From the NCBI RefSeq assembly GCF_001189845.1, contig NZ_LFLZ01000003.1, positions 1 to 64,000 of the forward strand: a stretch of DNA of 64,000 bases, in the 5' to 3' direction. Source of the stretch: Bradyrhizobium tropiciagri (GTDB lineage: Bacteria; Pseudomonadota; Alphaproteobacteria; Rhizobiales; Xanthobacteraceae). Shown here one piece after another: positions 34,469-43,330 of the stretch (positions are counted from its first letter, which is position 1; every line of letters begins with the position of its first letter). The position numbers were made by a program, and so were the translations under genes. The notes below the pieces were generated by a model. That model had not been told where the DNA came from. It did not search any database and worked only from the letters and a program-made list of their open reading frames with translations.

Positions 34469-34589
34469 CACCTCTCCCTTGGGAGAGGTCGGCGCGTAGC
34501 GCCGGGTGAGGGATTACGGTCTCTCGTTAGCCCTGCGGCCCCTCACCCGATTTGCTTCGCAAATGACCTCTCCCCGATGGGGAGAGGTG
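34469..34589. repeat. Palindromic repeat, CACCTCTCCC...GGGAGAGGTG
   Basis: CACCTCTCCCTTGGGAGAGGTC and GACCTCTCCCCGATGGGGAGAGGTG are each hairpins and also pair with one another. Between them, GCGTAGCGC, GGGTGAGGG and CCCTCACCCGATTTGCTTCGCAAAT give further stems. It resembles the element at 13822-13991. It fills the gap upstream of the nitronate monooxygenase promoter. Confidence 0.85.
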
Positions 34590-34707
34590 AAGACGTGCGT
34601 GCCGAACCGATCCAAACTCATTTTGCGCTGGGATGCCAGATGCGCCCGGAAAATGCGCCCTTTAGATGAGGTTTTGTCATCTTTTTTGCAGCGCCAAAAC
34701 GCAATAC

Positions 34708-34740
34708 TTGACACTGGAAAGATTGCCTTGTTGGTATGAC
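34708..34740 (+). promoter_or_regulatory. Candidate sigma-70-type promoter of the nitronate monooxygenase gene
   Basis: TTGACA at 34708-34713 is a consensus -35 hexamer. At 17 bases spacing lies TTGGTA, and TATGAC lies 4 bases further; either could serve as -10. It is within an AT-richer stretch 55-85 bases before the start at 34794. Prediction only. Confidence 0.4.
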
Positions 34741-34793
34741 GGTCAGCATTCGAGCTAAAACCAACCGACCAAACCTTTGAGGATCCGCCGCCA

Positions 34794-35765
34794 ATGTCCA
34801 TGCCAGCTCTGTTCAAGGGCCGCCTGTCTCTTCCCGTGATCGGGGCACCGCTGTTCATCATCTCCGTGCCCGACCTCGTCATCGCCCAGTGCAAGGCCGG
34901 CGTGGTCGGCTCGTTTCCGGCGCTGAATGCGCGGCCGCCGGAGCTGCTCGACGAATGGCTGTACCGGATCAAGGAAGAGCTCGCCGCCTATGACAAGGCG
35001 CATCCGGAGCGGCCGTCGGCGCCGTTCGCGGTGAACCAGATCGTGCACAAGTCGAACAACCGGCTCGATCACGACATGGCGCTTTGCGAGAAGCACAAGG
35101 TGCCGATGATCATCTCCTCGCTCGGCGCACGCGAGGAGCTCAACCAAGCTGTCCATGGCTGGGGCGGCATCGTGTTCCACGACGTGATCAACCAGAAATT
35201 CGCACACAAGGCGATCGAGAAGGGCGCCGACGGCCTGATCCTGGTAGCGGCCGGTGCCGGCGGTCATGCCGGCACGCTGTCGCCGTTCCCGTTCGTGTCG
35301 GAGACGCGGCAGTGGTTCGACGGGCCGATCGCACTGTCGGGCACCATCGCCAACGGCCGCGCCATTCGCGCCGCACGCATCATCGGCGCCGACTTCGCCT
35401 ATATCGGCTCCGCCTTCATCGCGACCAAGGAGGCGAATGCGGTCGAGGGCTATAAGAGCATGATCACCAATTCGTCCGCCGAGGACATCGTCTACTCCAA
35501 TTTGTTCACCGGCGTGCACGGCAACTATTTGAAGCCGTCGATCGTCGCGGCCGGCATGGATCCGGAAAACCTGCCGACCTCGGATCCCTCGAAGATGAGC
35601 TTCGGCACCGATACGTCGGGCGAGCGCGCCAAGCCGAAGGCCTGGAAGGAGATCTGGGGCTCCGGCCAGGGCGTCGGCAGCATCTCCAAGGTGGTGCCCG
35701 CCGCCGAGCTGATCGGCCGCTTCAAGAAAGAGTACGACGAAGCGGTCGATCCGGCGCTTGGCTAA
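34794..35765 (+). CDS. Nitronate monooxygenase (paralogue 1)
   Basis: 323 aa FMN-dependent TIM barrel that oxidises alkyl nitronates; in many bacteria the family is annotated as 2-nitropropane dioxygenase-like. Motifs: PVIGAPLFIISVPDLVIAQCKAGVVGSFPALN (FMN/N-terminal site), GADGLILVAAGAGGHAGTLSPF (phosphate loop with the conserved His) and GADFAYIGSAFIATKEANA. GAGGA precedes ATG 34794. A diverged, frameshifted paralogue lies at 41095-42092. A hairpin overlapping the stop may end transcription before the thioesterase gene. Confidence 0.92.
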   Translation: MSMPALFKGRLSLPVIGAPLFIISVPDLVIAQCKAGVVGSFPALNARPPELLDEWLYRIKEELAAYDKAHPERPSAPFAVNQIVHKSNNRLDHDMALCEKHKVPMIISSLGAREELNQAVHGWGGIVFHDVINQKFAHKAIEKGADGLILVAAGAGGHAGTLSPFPFVSETRQWFDGPIALSGTIANGRAIRAARIIGADFAYIGSAFIATKEANAVEGYKSMITNSSAEDIVYSNLFTGVHGNYLKPSIVAAGMDPENLPTSDPSKMSFGTDTSGERAKPKAWKEIWGSGQGVGSISKVVPAAELIGRFKKEYDEAVDPALG

Positions 35766-35799
35766 AGCGCGGTGATCAGGATGATCGACCGCACTTTAG
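35762..35799 (+). terminator. Hairpin overlapping the nitronate monooxygenase stop
   Basis: CTAAAGCGCGGT and ACCGCACTTTAG form a 12-bp stem with one mismatch and a 14-base loop. The left arm contains the stop codon. There is no long U-tract, so it may be an attenuating or mRNA-stabilising structure instead of a strong terminator. Confidence 0.5.
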
Positions 35800-35810
35800 C
35801 TTTCTGTTTG

Positions 35811-35858
35811 AGCATGATCTCTTCGGAAAACCGCTCCACACTTTTCCGGATCATGCTC
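35811..35858. repeat. Palindromic element AGCATGATC...GATCATGCT
   Basis: AGCATGATC-TCTTCGGAAAA and TTTTCCG-GATCATGCT are inverted around CCGCTCCACAC. This is a frequent Bradyrhizobium intergenic element. The next gene starts 3 bases after it, so it also forms the 5' leader of that gene. Confidence 0.7.
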
Positions 35859-35860
35859 TG

Positions 35861-36634
35861 ATGGACCCGATCTTTCGCGTTGACGGTGACCGCGTCGTCA
35901 CCAGTCCCGATGCCGCGGGTCCGTGGGATCCGCGGATGCAGCATGGCTCCGCGCCGGCCGCGCTAGTGGTGTGGGCTGCCGAAGCGATCCCGACGCCGGT
36001 GCCGATGCGGATCGCGCGGGTCTCGATCGACCTGATGCGTCCGGTGCCGGTGGCGACGCTGACGGTCTCGAGCGAGATCCTGCGCGATGGCCGCAAGATC
36101 CAGCTCTGCGGCGTCAGGCTGCTCGCCGACGGCGTCCTCGTCGTCTCGGCCACCGTGCTGAAGATCAAGCAGCAGGCGGCCGAACTGCCGCCGGACATCA
36201 CAGCGCTTGCGGTCGAGCTGCCGGGGCCCGACGAAAGCATGGTCGAGCCGGGTAATCTTGCGAACAGCCCGTTCGTCAAATGCATCTCGATGCGCGCGGC
36301 GCGCGGCCGCTTCGGCGTGATGGGCCCAGGCGCGATCTGGTTCCGCGTCAACCAGCCGCTGATCGCGGGCGCAGCCGTCTCGCAGGCGATGCGCGCCGTG
36401 GTCGCCTCCGACTTCTCCAACGGCACCGCGCCGGCGCTCGATTTCAACCAGTGGACCTTCATCAACGCCGATCTCACCGTGAGCCTGGCGCGCGAGCCGG
36501 TCGGCGACTGGATTCTGCTCGACGGCGAGTCCTGGATCGGGCCTGACGGCGCCGGGCTTGCGATGTCGCGGCTCGCCGACGTGCAGGGCTATTTCGGCCG
36601 GGCGGTGCAGAGCCTCGTCATCGAGCGGCGCTGA
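35861..36634 (+). CDS. Thioesterase family protein (double hotdog, TesB-like)
   Basis: 257 aa. Two tandem hotdog halves: residues about 25-110 with QHGSAPAALVVWAAEA, IARVSIDLMRPVPVATLTVS and RKIQLCGVRLLADGVLVVSA, and about 150-255 with GPGAIWFRVNQPLIAG and NQWTFINADLTVSLAREPVGDWILLDGESWIG. Acyl-CoA hydrolase of the TesB/thioesterase-like superfamily 3 class; substrate unknown. It follows nitronate monooxygenase 1 on the same strand with a 95-bp gap full of hairpins. Confidence 0.85.
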   Translation: MDPIFRVDGDRVVTSPDAAGPWDPRMQHGSAPAALVVWAAEAIPTPVPMRIARVSIDLMRPVPVATLTVSSEILRDGRKIQLCGVRLLADGVLVVSATVLKIKQQAAELPPDITALAVELPGPDESMVEPGNLANSPFVKCISMRAARGRFGVMGPGAIWFRVNQPLIAGAAVSQAMRAVVASDFSNGTAPALDFNQWTFINADLTVSLAREPVGDWILLDGESWIGPDGAGLAMSRLADVQGYFGRAVQSLVIERR

Positions 36635-37026
36635 CCAGGGCTATCCCTCTCCGACCTTCCCTTGAAAAAGGGAAGTTGGCTTGCTCGCCAGAGCAATGCG
36701 GGCGGGGACCTGCATCCTCTGCAGCGCGAGGGGCACTTACATGATTTCGGAATATTAGAAATATATCCCTGATTTGCCTGACGTGTCAAGTTGCCGCGTC
36801 GAAGGCCGGCAGCCGCCGGCGCCTTTGCATGGGGTTGTTTTCGATATTTTTGCCGCGCGGCCTCAGCGAGCCAAGCCATGCCGGCAAGGCACGATGCGAT
36901 AGCTGCGGCCGCGGGTCCCGCACGGGGCAGGGCAATCGCATAAGCGGCTGCCTTTGCGGTAAAAATAACTTCGCGCCGCGGGAACGGTGGCAGCACGAAC
37001 GAGTTTCGTTCCGGTTAGGGGGCCCT
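36635..37026. other. Intergenic region with AT-richer segment
   Basis: A small stem (TTCCCTT-GAA-AAGGGAA, about 36657-36674) follows the thioesterase stop and could be a weak terminator. Around 36745-36785 the DNA becomes AT-richer (GGAATATTAGAAATATATCCC) and is a plausible promoter region for the downstream kinase. No convincing protein-coding frame was found in the rest. Confidence 0.45.
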
Positions 37027-37134
37027 ATGACGCCTATCGATCCCGCCGCCGGCACTATGGTCATGGCCACCCGGCGCCATTGTGCCGTCTCGGCCGCTGC
37101 CGAAGCCCGGCCGTCGCAGGGACAGACGCGATGA
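37027..37134 (+). CDS. Candidate 35-aa leader ORF overlapping the histidine kinase start
   Basis: ATG 37027 follows AGGGGG at a suitable distance and opens a frame reading MTPIDPAAGTMVMATRRH, ending with TGA at 37132-37134. The last four bases are ATGA, shared with the kinase start codon at 37131, so termination would place ribosomes directly on the kinase start. The peptide has no recognisable domain. It may be a translationally coupled leader, or chance. Confidence 0.3.
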   Translation: MTPIDPAAGTMVMATRRHCAVSAAAEARPSQGQTR

Positions 37135-39287
37135 AGCCCGGCCCGTCCTCGGAGCGCGCGGTCATCCTTGCCGCGAGCGAGCGGGATGCCGTCAAGACTG
37201 CCCACCTGATCAAGGAAGCCGGCTACTACGCCAACATCTGCGGCGACCTCGCCGAGCTGGAGCGCCAGGTCGCGAGCGGAGCGGGCCTTGCCATCATTGC
37301 CGACGAGGCGATCAGGACCGCCGATCTTGCCGGCCTGACGCGCTGGCTGAACGAGCAGCCGTCATGGTCGGATTTCCCGATCGTGCTGATGAGCGAGGGC
37401 GGCGGGGCCGAACGTAGTCCAGAAGCGGCGCGGCTCGGCCGCGCGCTCGGCAATGTCACCTTCATCGAGCGCCCGTTCCATCCGACGACGCTGGTGAGCC
37501 TGGTTGCGGCGGCCGTGCGCGGCCGCCGCCGCCAATACCAGACCCGCGCGATTCTCGAGGATCTCACCGAGAGCGAAAGCCTGCTGCAGACGGCGCTCAA
37601 TGCCGGCCATCTCGGCGCGCTCGAACTGCACGTCCCCCGTTTCGAGCTGGAGGCCTCCGCGACCTGCAAGCGCTTCTTCGGGCGCCCTGCGAGCGAGCCG
37701 TTCACCTATCAGGAACTGCTCGAGGCGGTTCATCCCGACGATCGTGCCCGGCGGCAGGAGGTCGTCGAGCACACGCTCAAGACCGGCGTCGACTACAAGA
37801 TCGAGTATCGCAACATCTGGCCCGACGGCAGCCAGCACTGGGTCGACGTGCGCGCCCGCGCGGTGCGCGGGCCGGACGGCAGCATCCGCTCGCTGGTCGG
37901 GGTCTGCTCCGACATCACCGCGCGCAAGACCGCGGAGATCGAGCGCGAGGCGCTGCTGGCACAGCTCGCCGCCGAGCGCTCCGCGCTTGCCGAACTCACC
38001 GCGACGCTGGAGCAGCGGGTCGAGCAGCGCACCGCCGATTTGATGAAGGAGGTCGCGGCGCGCGAGCGGGCGCAGGAGCAGCTGCGCCATGCGCAGAAGA
38101 TGGAGGCGATCGGCCAGCTCACCGGCGGCGTGGCGCACGACTTCAACAATCTCCTGATGGCCGTGATGGGCAATCTCGATCTGCTGCGCAAGCGGATGCC
38201 GGAGGACCCGCGGCTGCAACGGCTGGTCGACGGCGCGTTGCAGGGCGCCGAGCGCGGCGCTTCGCTGACGCAGCGGCTGTTGGCATTCGCGCGGCAGCAG
38301 GATCTGCGCGCGGTGCCGGTCGATCTCGGCGCGCTGGTGCGCGACATGAGTGAATTGCTCGAGCGCTCGCTCGGACCGCGCATCGTGCTCCGGCTCGACA
38401 TTCCCGACGGATTGCCGCCGGCCTTCGTCGATGCCAACCAGCTCGAGCTCGCGGTTCTCAATCTTGCGATCAATGCGCGCGATGCGATGCCGGATGGCGG
38501 CGTGATCGAGATCCGCCTCGCGGCCTGGCAGGCCAAGAACGAGCAGACCAGGAACGAGCAGACAAAGAGCGATCCGGCGCTGCATCCGGGCAACTACCTG
38601 AAGCTGTCGGTGGTCGATAGCGGCAGCGGCATGTCGCCGGAGGTGCTGAAGCGGGCGATCGAGCCGTTCTTCTCGTCGAAGCCGGTCGGCAAGGGCACCG
38701 GGCTCGGCCTCTCGATGGTGCACGGGCTCGCGGTGCAGCTCGGCGGCGCGCTGCAGCTGTCGAGCGCGGTCGGCAAGGGCACCACGGCGGTGCTGGTGCT
38801 GCCGGTGGCGACCGCCGCGCCGGAAGCCGCAAGTCCCGTGCCCCTCGCGCCGCCGGTCAAGCGCTCGGCGGTGATCCTGCTGGTCGACGACGATCCGCTG
38901 ATCGCGATGTCGACCATGGAGATGCTGGAAGACCTCGGTCATCGCGTCATCGGCGCCAATTCCGGACCGCACGCGCTCGATATCCTGAGGAGCGACCAGG
39001 AGATCGACCTGATGATGACCGATCATGTGATGCCAGGCATGACCGGCATCGAGCTCGCCGCGGCCTCCCGCGAGGTCCGGCCGCAGCTCGTCGTCCTGCT
39101 CGCCACCGGCTATGCCGAACTGCCCGACGGCACTCACGTCGACCTGCCGCGGCTGGCCAAGCCCTATCACCAGGATCAGCTCCGCGAGCGGCTCGATCAG
39201 TTGCTGGGGCAGCGGGACGGACGGCAGATTGCTGCTACCGGTGCGGATAGTCTCGCTGCGCCATCCACTGTCTCCTCGTCGGTCTGA
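37131..39287 (+). CDS. Hybrid sensor histidine kinase / response regulator
   Basis: 718 aa, no TM segment, so cytoplasmic. Order: degenerate receiver-like domain (about 10-130; ADEA where the phospho-Asp region should be), PAS domain (about 150-265, ending [11 protein letters not shown]), coiled coil (265-320), HisKA with His336 in [11 protein letters not shown], ATPase domain with [19 protein letters not shown] and [13 protein letters not shown], then a C-terminal receiver with LVDDDPLI, phospho-Asp in [12 protein letters not shown] and Lys in LAKPYH. AGGGA precedes ATG 37131. No cognate regulator adjoins it; the signal is unknown. Confidence 0.92.
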   Translation: MKPGPSSERAVILAASERDAVKTAHLIKEAGYYANICGDLAELERQVASGAGLAIIADEAIRTADLAGLTRWLNEQPSWSDFPIVLMSEGGGAERSPEAARLGRALGNVTFIERPFHPTTLVSLVAAAVRGRRRQYQTRAILEDLTESESLLQTALNAGHLGALELHVPRFELEASATCKRFFGRPASEPFTYQELLEAVHPDDRARRQEVVEHTLKTGVDYKIEYRNIWPDGSQHWVDVRARAVRGPDGSIRSLVGVCSDITARKTAEIEREALLAQLAAERSALAELTATLEQRVEQRTADLMKEVAARERAQEQLRHAQKMEAIGQLTGGVAHDFNNLLMAVMGNLDLLRKRMPEDPRLQRLVDGALQGAERGASLTQRLLAFARQQDLRAVPVDLGALVRDMSELLERSLGPRIVLRLDIPDGLPPAFVDANQLELAVLNLAINARDAMPDGGVIEIRLAAWQAKNEQTRNEQTKSDPALHPGNYLKLSVVDSGSGMSPEVLKRAIEPFFSSKPVGKGTGLGLSMVHGLAVQLGGALQLSSAVGKGTTAVLVLPVATAAPEAASPVPLAPPVKRSAVILLVDDDPLIAMSTMEMLEDLGHRVIGANSGPHALDILRSDQEIDLMMTDHVMPGMTGIELAAASREVRPQLVVLLATGYAELPDGTHVDLPRLAKPYHQDQLRERLDQLLGQRDGRQIAATGADSLAAPSTVSSSV

Positions 39288-39304
39288 GGAGCTGTTCTCT
39301 CTAA

Positions 39305-39443
39305 CCGTCACCCTGAGGTGCGAGCGGAGCGAGCCTCGAAGGGCGACGGCCCCGCTGCCGCCGCGATCGGTCGGGACGCGAGCTGAAGTATTGGGGCCGT
39401 GCATCCTTCGAGGCGCGCAAGAGCGCGCACCTCAGGATGACGG
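39305..39443. repeat. Palindromic repeat, CCGTCACCCTGAGGTGC...GCACCTCAGGATGACGG
   Basis: Outer arms CCGTCACCCTGAGGTGCG and GCGCACCTCAGGATGACGG, inner arms GCCTCGAAGG and CCTTCGAGGC around a diverged 55-base core. Related to the element at 32988-33095. Between the convergent kinase and acyl-CoA ligase genes. Confidence 0.82.
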
Positions 39444-39466
39444 TGGCAGGTTTGCGCGCTACCGCC

Positions 39467-41029
39467 TCACCCCACCATGCGGTCGCGGCCGGTCCAGAAG
39501 CGCGCCTTCAGCACTTTCTTGTCGACCTTGCCGACGCCGGTCATCGGCAGCTCCTTGACGAACTGGATCTGCTTCGGCGCGTGCGCCGAGCCCTTCTTGG
39601 CCTTCACCAGGCCGATCAGCTCGTCGGCGTCAGGCGTTGCACCCTCGCGCGCCACCACGACGGCGGTGACGGCCTCGCCCCATTTGTCGTCGGGCACGCC
39701 GACCACGGCGACCATCGCGACATCGGCATGCTGCGACAAGACATCCTCGATTTCGCGCGGAAAAATGTTGAAGCCGCCGGAGACGATCATGTCCTTCTTG
39801 CGGTCGAGGATGAACATGTAGCCGCGCTCGTCCTTGCGCGCGATGTCGCCGGTGTGCAGCCAGCCGCTCTTCAGCGTCTCCGCGGTGATGTCGGGCCGCT
39901 TCCAGTATTCGGCCATCACATGCGTGGCGCGCACGCAGATCTCGCCGGCTTCGCCGGTTGCGACCTCCTGGTCGTCCTGATCGAGGATCTTCACCTGGCA
40001 GGCGGCGATCGGGAAGCCGCAGGACAGGAACAGCTCCGGCGTCTTCGGGTCGTGGTCCGCCTTGCGCAGCACCGAGACCGGATAGCATTCGGTCTGGCCG
40101 TAGAGCTGCGAGAACACCGGGCCGATCCGCTCGATGCCTTCGACCAGCCGGCTCGGCGACATCGCGGACGCGCCGTACAGCAACAGCTCGAGCGAGGAGA
40201 GGTCGGTCTTGGGCAGCGCCGGATGATCCAGCATCACGTAGATCATGGTCGGCACGAACAGCGTGAAGTTGATCTTCTCGCGCTCGATGGTCTTGAACAC
40301 CGCCTCCGGATCGAACCCCTTCAGCATGTGCACGGTGCCGCCGCGCATCAGCGTCGGCAGCACTTTTGTACCCGCGACATGGCTGATGGGAGCCACCGTG
40401 AGGTAGCGCGGCGTCTCGGGAATCTCGAAGTCGGCGAGGATCGCGGTGGCGAAGCCGCCATATTCGCGGTGGTAGCGCAGCGCGCCCTTGGATTTGCCTG
40501 TGGTGCCGCCGGTGTAGTTCAAGGTCGAGATATCGTCCTCGCGCGCGAAGTTTTTCGCGGTCGCGCTGCCGGAATCCTCGACCACCTGCAGCAGGTCGGC
40601 GCCGTAGTCCGCCGGGCCGAGCGTGAAGATAGTCTTCAGGTCCGCTGCCTTCGCCGCAAGCTCGCCGCCGCGGTCGCGAAACGTGATGCCGTCGACGATC
40701 AGCATCTGCGCTTCGGAGTCCTCGATCTGGAACAACTGGTCGTCGAGCGAGCCGAGCGGATGCAGCCAGGTGATGGCGAGCCGCGACAATTGCGCGGCGA
40801 CACCGGCGCACCAGCTGTCGGCACGATTGGCGGTGAGGAAGGCGACGCGGGTACCCGGCGCGAAGCCGAGCCGCATGAACACGCTCTGCATCCGTCCGAT
40901 CAAATCGGTCGCACCCTGATAGCTGAGCGAGCCGCCCGGCCATGCGAAGGCGGTGCGCGACGGATAACGCGCCAGCGCCCGCAAGGTCTGCTCGCACGTT
41001 GCCGGAAATGCATAGAGCGGATTGCTCAT
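39467..41029 (-). CDS. AMP-binding acyl-CoA synthetase
   Basis: 520 aa adenylate-forming ligase. Motifs: NYTGGTTGKSKGALRYHRE (P-loop), LYGQTECYPVS, GWLHTGDIARKDERGYMFILDRKKDMI and the C-terminal Lys in GVGKVDKKVLKA. The substrate is a carboxylic acid, medium/long chain or aromatic, and cannot be specified. It is divergent from the second nitronate monooxygenase gene with 65 bp between the starts, suggesting shared control and perhaps a shared catabolic role. Confidence 0.9.
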   Translation of the reverse strand: MSNPLYAFPATCEQTLRALARYPSRTAFAWPGGSLSYQGATDLIGRMQSVFMRLGFAPGTRVAFLTANRADSWCAGVAAQLSRLAITWLHPLGSLDDQLFQIEDSEAQMLIVDGITFRDRGGELAAKAADLKTIFTLGPADYGADLLQVVEDSGSATAKNFAREDDISTLNYTGGTTGKSKGALRYHREYGGFATAILADFEIPETPRYLTVAPISHVAGTKVLPTLMRGGTVHMLKGFDPEAVFKTIEREKINFTLFVPTMIYVMLDHPALPKTDLSSLELLLYGASAMSPSRLVEGIERIGPVFSQLYGQTECYPVSVLRKADHDPKTPELFLSCGFPIAACQVKILDQDDQEVATGEAGEICVRATHVMAEYWKRPDITAETLKSGWLHTGDIARKDERGYMFILDRKKDMIVSGGFNIFPREIEDVLSQHADVAMVAVVGVPDDKWGEAVTAVVVAREGATPDADELIGLVKAKKGSAHAPKQIQFVKELPMTGVGKVDKKVLKARFWTGRDRMVG

Positions 41030-41094
41030 GTGGTGGTCTCCTCCCGCTTTGTGTTTGGCCTCTTGCGTGCCAATGTTGGCGCAACGCTAACACA

Positions 41095-42092
41095 ATGATG
41101 ATGGGAAGAAACAACTTGTCCGCAGATCTTCTCGCGCGATTTCGCGATCGCCTTCGGCTGCCGCTGATCGCGGCGCCGATGTTTCTGGTGTCCGGCGTCG
41201 AGCTGGTGGTAGCTGCCTGCCGCAACGGCGTGATCGGCTCGTTTCCGACGGTGAATTGCCGTGAGACGGAACAGCTCGATGCATGGCTCGGCGACATCGC
41301 GCGCCGCCTGAATGCGCACGCCGATGCAAGCGGCAGGGTGGCGGCGCCGATCTGCCCCAACCTGATCGTGCACCGCTCCAACACACGGCTACAGCAGGAC
41401 CTTGCCGTGCTGCTGCGGCACAAGCCCGAGCTCGTGATCACCTCGGTCGGCTCGCCGGCGCCGGTGCTGAGCCCCCTGCACGATGCCGGCGCGCTTGTGT
41501 TTGCCGATGTCGCCTCGATCCGCCATGCCGAGCGCGCGGTCGCGGCCGGTGCCGACGGGCTCGTGCTGCTCACCGCGGGCGCGGCGGGCAGACCGGCTGG
41601 CTCAATCCGTTCGTGTTCGTCCGCGCGGTGCGCGCATTCTTCGATGGCCCGATCGTGCTGGCCGGCGGCATCAGCGATGGCCACGCGCTGCGCGCTGCGG
41701 AAGCGCTCGGCTGCGATCTCGCCTATATGGGCACCAAGTTCATCGCGACGCGCGAGAGCATGGCGGATGCGAGGTACAAGCAGATGCTGGTCGAGGCGAC
41801 CGCCGACGACATCCTGCTCACGACGGCCTTCACAGGCCTGCAGACCAACATGTTGCGGCCCTCGATCGAAGCCGCCGGTCTCGATCCCGACGACCTGCCG
41901 GCGCGCGGCGCGATCGACATCGGCAAGGACATCGACATCGGTGCCCGCGAGAGCCGCCCCAAACGCTGGCGCGACATCTGGAGCGGCGGTCATTCCACCT
42001 CGGGGGTGACCGGGGTGCTTGGGGTCGACGAGCTCGTGGCGCAGGCCGTCGCGGAGTACGAGGCGGCGTGCGCGCGGGTACGGCTCGCCTGA
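41095..42092 (+). pseudogene. Nitronate monooxygenase (paralogue 2), frame broken near 41583
   Basis: FMN-dependent oxidoreductase related to the 34794-35765 protein. N-terminal part: RLPLIAAPMFLVSGVELVVA, NGVIGSFPTVNCRETEQLD and GADGLVLLTAG. There the run GCGGGCGCGGCGGGCAGACC lacks one G; restoring it gives LLTAGAGGQTGWLNPFVFV with the expected Gly-rich phosphate loop, and reading continues through GCDLAYMGTKFIATRESMA to 42092. Repaired length 332 aa from ATG 41095. Starts at 41098, 41101 and a TTG at 41116 (with GGAAG upstream) are alternatives. Probably intact in the organism. Confidence 0.87.
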
Positions 42093-42206
42093 CCGGTCAA
42101 GTCCCGCCTGTCCGCTTAACGCGGCATTAACCATGCCAGTCCCAACTATGCGTCACGGGATGGTCCGCCGCCACGGCGGGCCGCCCGGCAGTTGTGGGAA
42201 TGCGAC

Positions 42207-42449
42207 ATGGCTTTTGAGGTGCTCTCCAAGACCCCGGCCTCGCTCAATGAGCTCCGGACCCGGGTGTTCTACGCCCTGCAGCGGCATCCGCTGTGCCGTC
42301 AGGTCGAGTTCGACATCGTCAGCACGCCGCGCACCCGCCGGACCAACTGGACGGTCAGCCTGCACGCGGTCCAGCCCGGCGCCCTGTGGACCGCGCATGA
42401 GATCGTGGCCGACATCCAGGAAGCCTATGAGCTTGACGCCGCGGCCTGA
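42207..42449 (+). CDS. Small conserved hypothetical protein
   Basis: 80 aa from ATG 42207 with GGGAATG upstream. Sequence features: SLNELRTRVFYALQRHPLC, then EFDIVSTPRTRRTNWTVSLHAV and an acidic C-terminal helix (ADIQEAYELDAAA). Looks like a small alpha/beta protein without signal or TM segment. No family known to me; similar short proteins occur in Bradyrhizobium. Confidence 0.65.
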   Translation: MAFEVLSKTPASLNELRTRVFYALQRHPLCRQVEFDIVSTPRTRRTNWTVSLHAVQPGALWTAHEIVADIQEAYELDAAA

Positions 42450-42558
42450 TTTTTCGGGCCGTTTCGGGACAATTTCACCTATTTGGCGCGGTCATGGCAC
42501 GCTAACGCCGCATTTGCCGCGCAGTTTGCGGTGACACCGGCCGGCAATGGAGTAATTT

Positions 42559-43290
42559 TTGACCAGAGCCATCACCCTCGCCGCCCTGACATGCTTCCTG
42601 CTCGCCGGCGCCGCGATCACCGCCATTTTGGGCCGCGACAGCCTGCCGGCTGCGCAGGCCGACGTCGGCCCGGTCGCCAATCGCGCCAGCAAGCAGGACA
42701 AGCTCGCGGTCACCACGCTTGCCGCAGCCTCCTTTGAAGCGCCGCAGCCGGCGGAGCCGCCCGCCAATCCATCGCCGCTCCTGCTGCGGGCACAAGCCGC
42801 GATTCCGGGCGCGGCCGATACCGTGCGCCAGGCCTATGCGTCCGCCGAGCCCGCCGACATCGGGCTGCCGAAGCTCAATGACCCCGTCGATGCGGCCCAG
42901 CCGAAGATCGCCGAGCCTGTCCCAGCGCCGGCCGCGGTCGCGCCGCCGAAGCCCAAGGCTGCCGCCAAGCCGGCGCCGCAGAAGACCTACGCCCTGCTCA
43001 GCGACGCGCAGATTGCCGGCATCAAGGACCGCCTGAAGCTGTCGTCGTCGCAGGAATATTACTGGCCGGCAGTCGAGACCGCGTTGCGCGCGGTCGCGCG
43101 CAAGATCCACGCCAAGCGCCAGGGCGATCCCGCCTCGGGCACCATGCCGATCGATCCGGATTCCGAGGAAGTGCAGCAACTGAAGTCTGCGGCGATGCCG
43201 CTGCTGTTCCAGCTCCGTGAGGACCAGAAGAACGAGGTCCGTTCGCTGGCGCGCCTGATTGGCCTCGAGCGCGTCGCGTCGATGATCTGA
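42559..43290 (+). CDS. Exported hypothetical protein with Pro/Ala linker
   Basis: 243 aa from TTG 42559, preceded by GGAG at six bases. An N-terminal hydrophobic segment (LAALTCFLLAGAAITAIL) acts as signal anchor. Residues about 30-145 are Ala/Pro-rich, with PKPKAAAKPAPQK near the end. The C-terminal 95 residues look globular and helical: YALLSDAQIAGIKDRLKLS, EYYWPAVETALRAVARKI and QLREDQKNEVRSLARLIGLE. That last part resembles the periplasmic helical domains that bind via their first two helices, but no named family is certain. Confidence 0.7.
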   Translation: MTRAITLAALTCFLLAGAAITAILGRDSLPAAQADVGPVANRASKQDKLAVTTLAAASFEAPQPAEPPANPSPLLLRAQAAIPGAADTVRQAYASAEPADIGLPKLNDPVDAAQPKIAEPVPAPAAVAPPKPKAAAKPAPQKTYALLSDAQIAGIKDRLKLSSSQEYYWPAVETALRAVARKIHAKRQGDPASGTMPIDPDSEEVQQLKSAAMPLLFQLREDQKNEVRSLARLIGLERVASMI

Positions 43291-43330
43291 GCGCAGGGGG
43301 CGGCCGAGCCGAACCTGCGTTCGGCGCGCG

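Noticed and set aside
42494..42520. TGGCACG resembling a sigma-54 promoter -24 element before the gene at 42559
   Set aside because: The -12 TTGC element is not at the required spacing.
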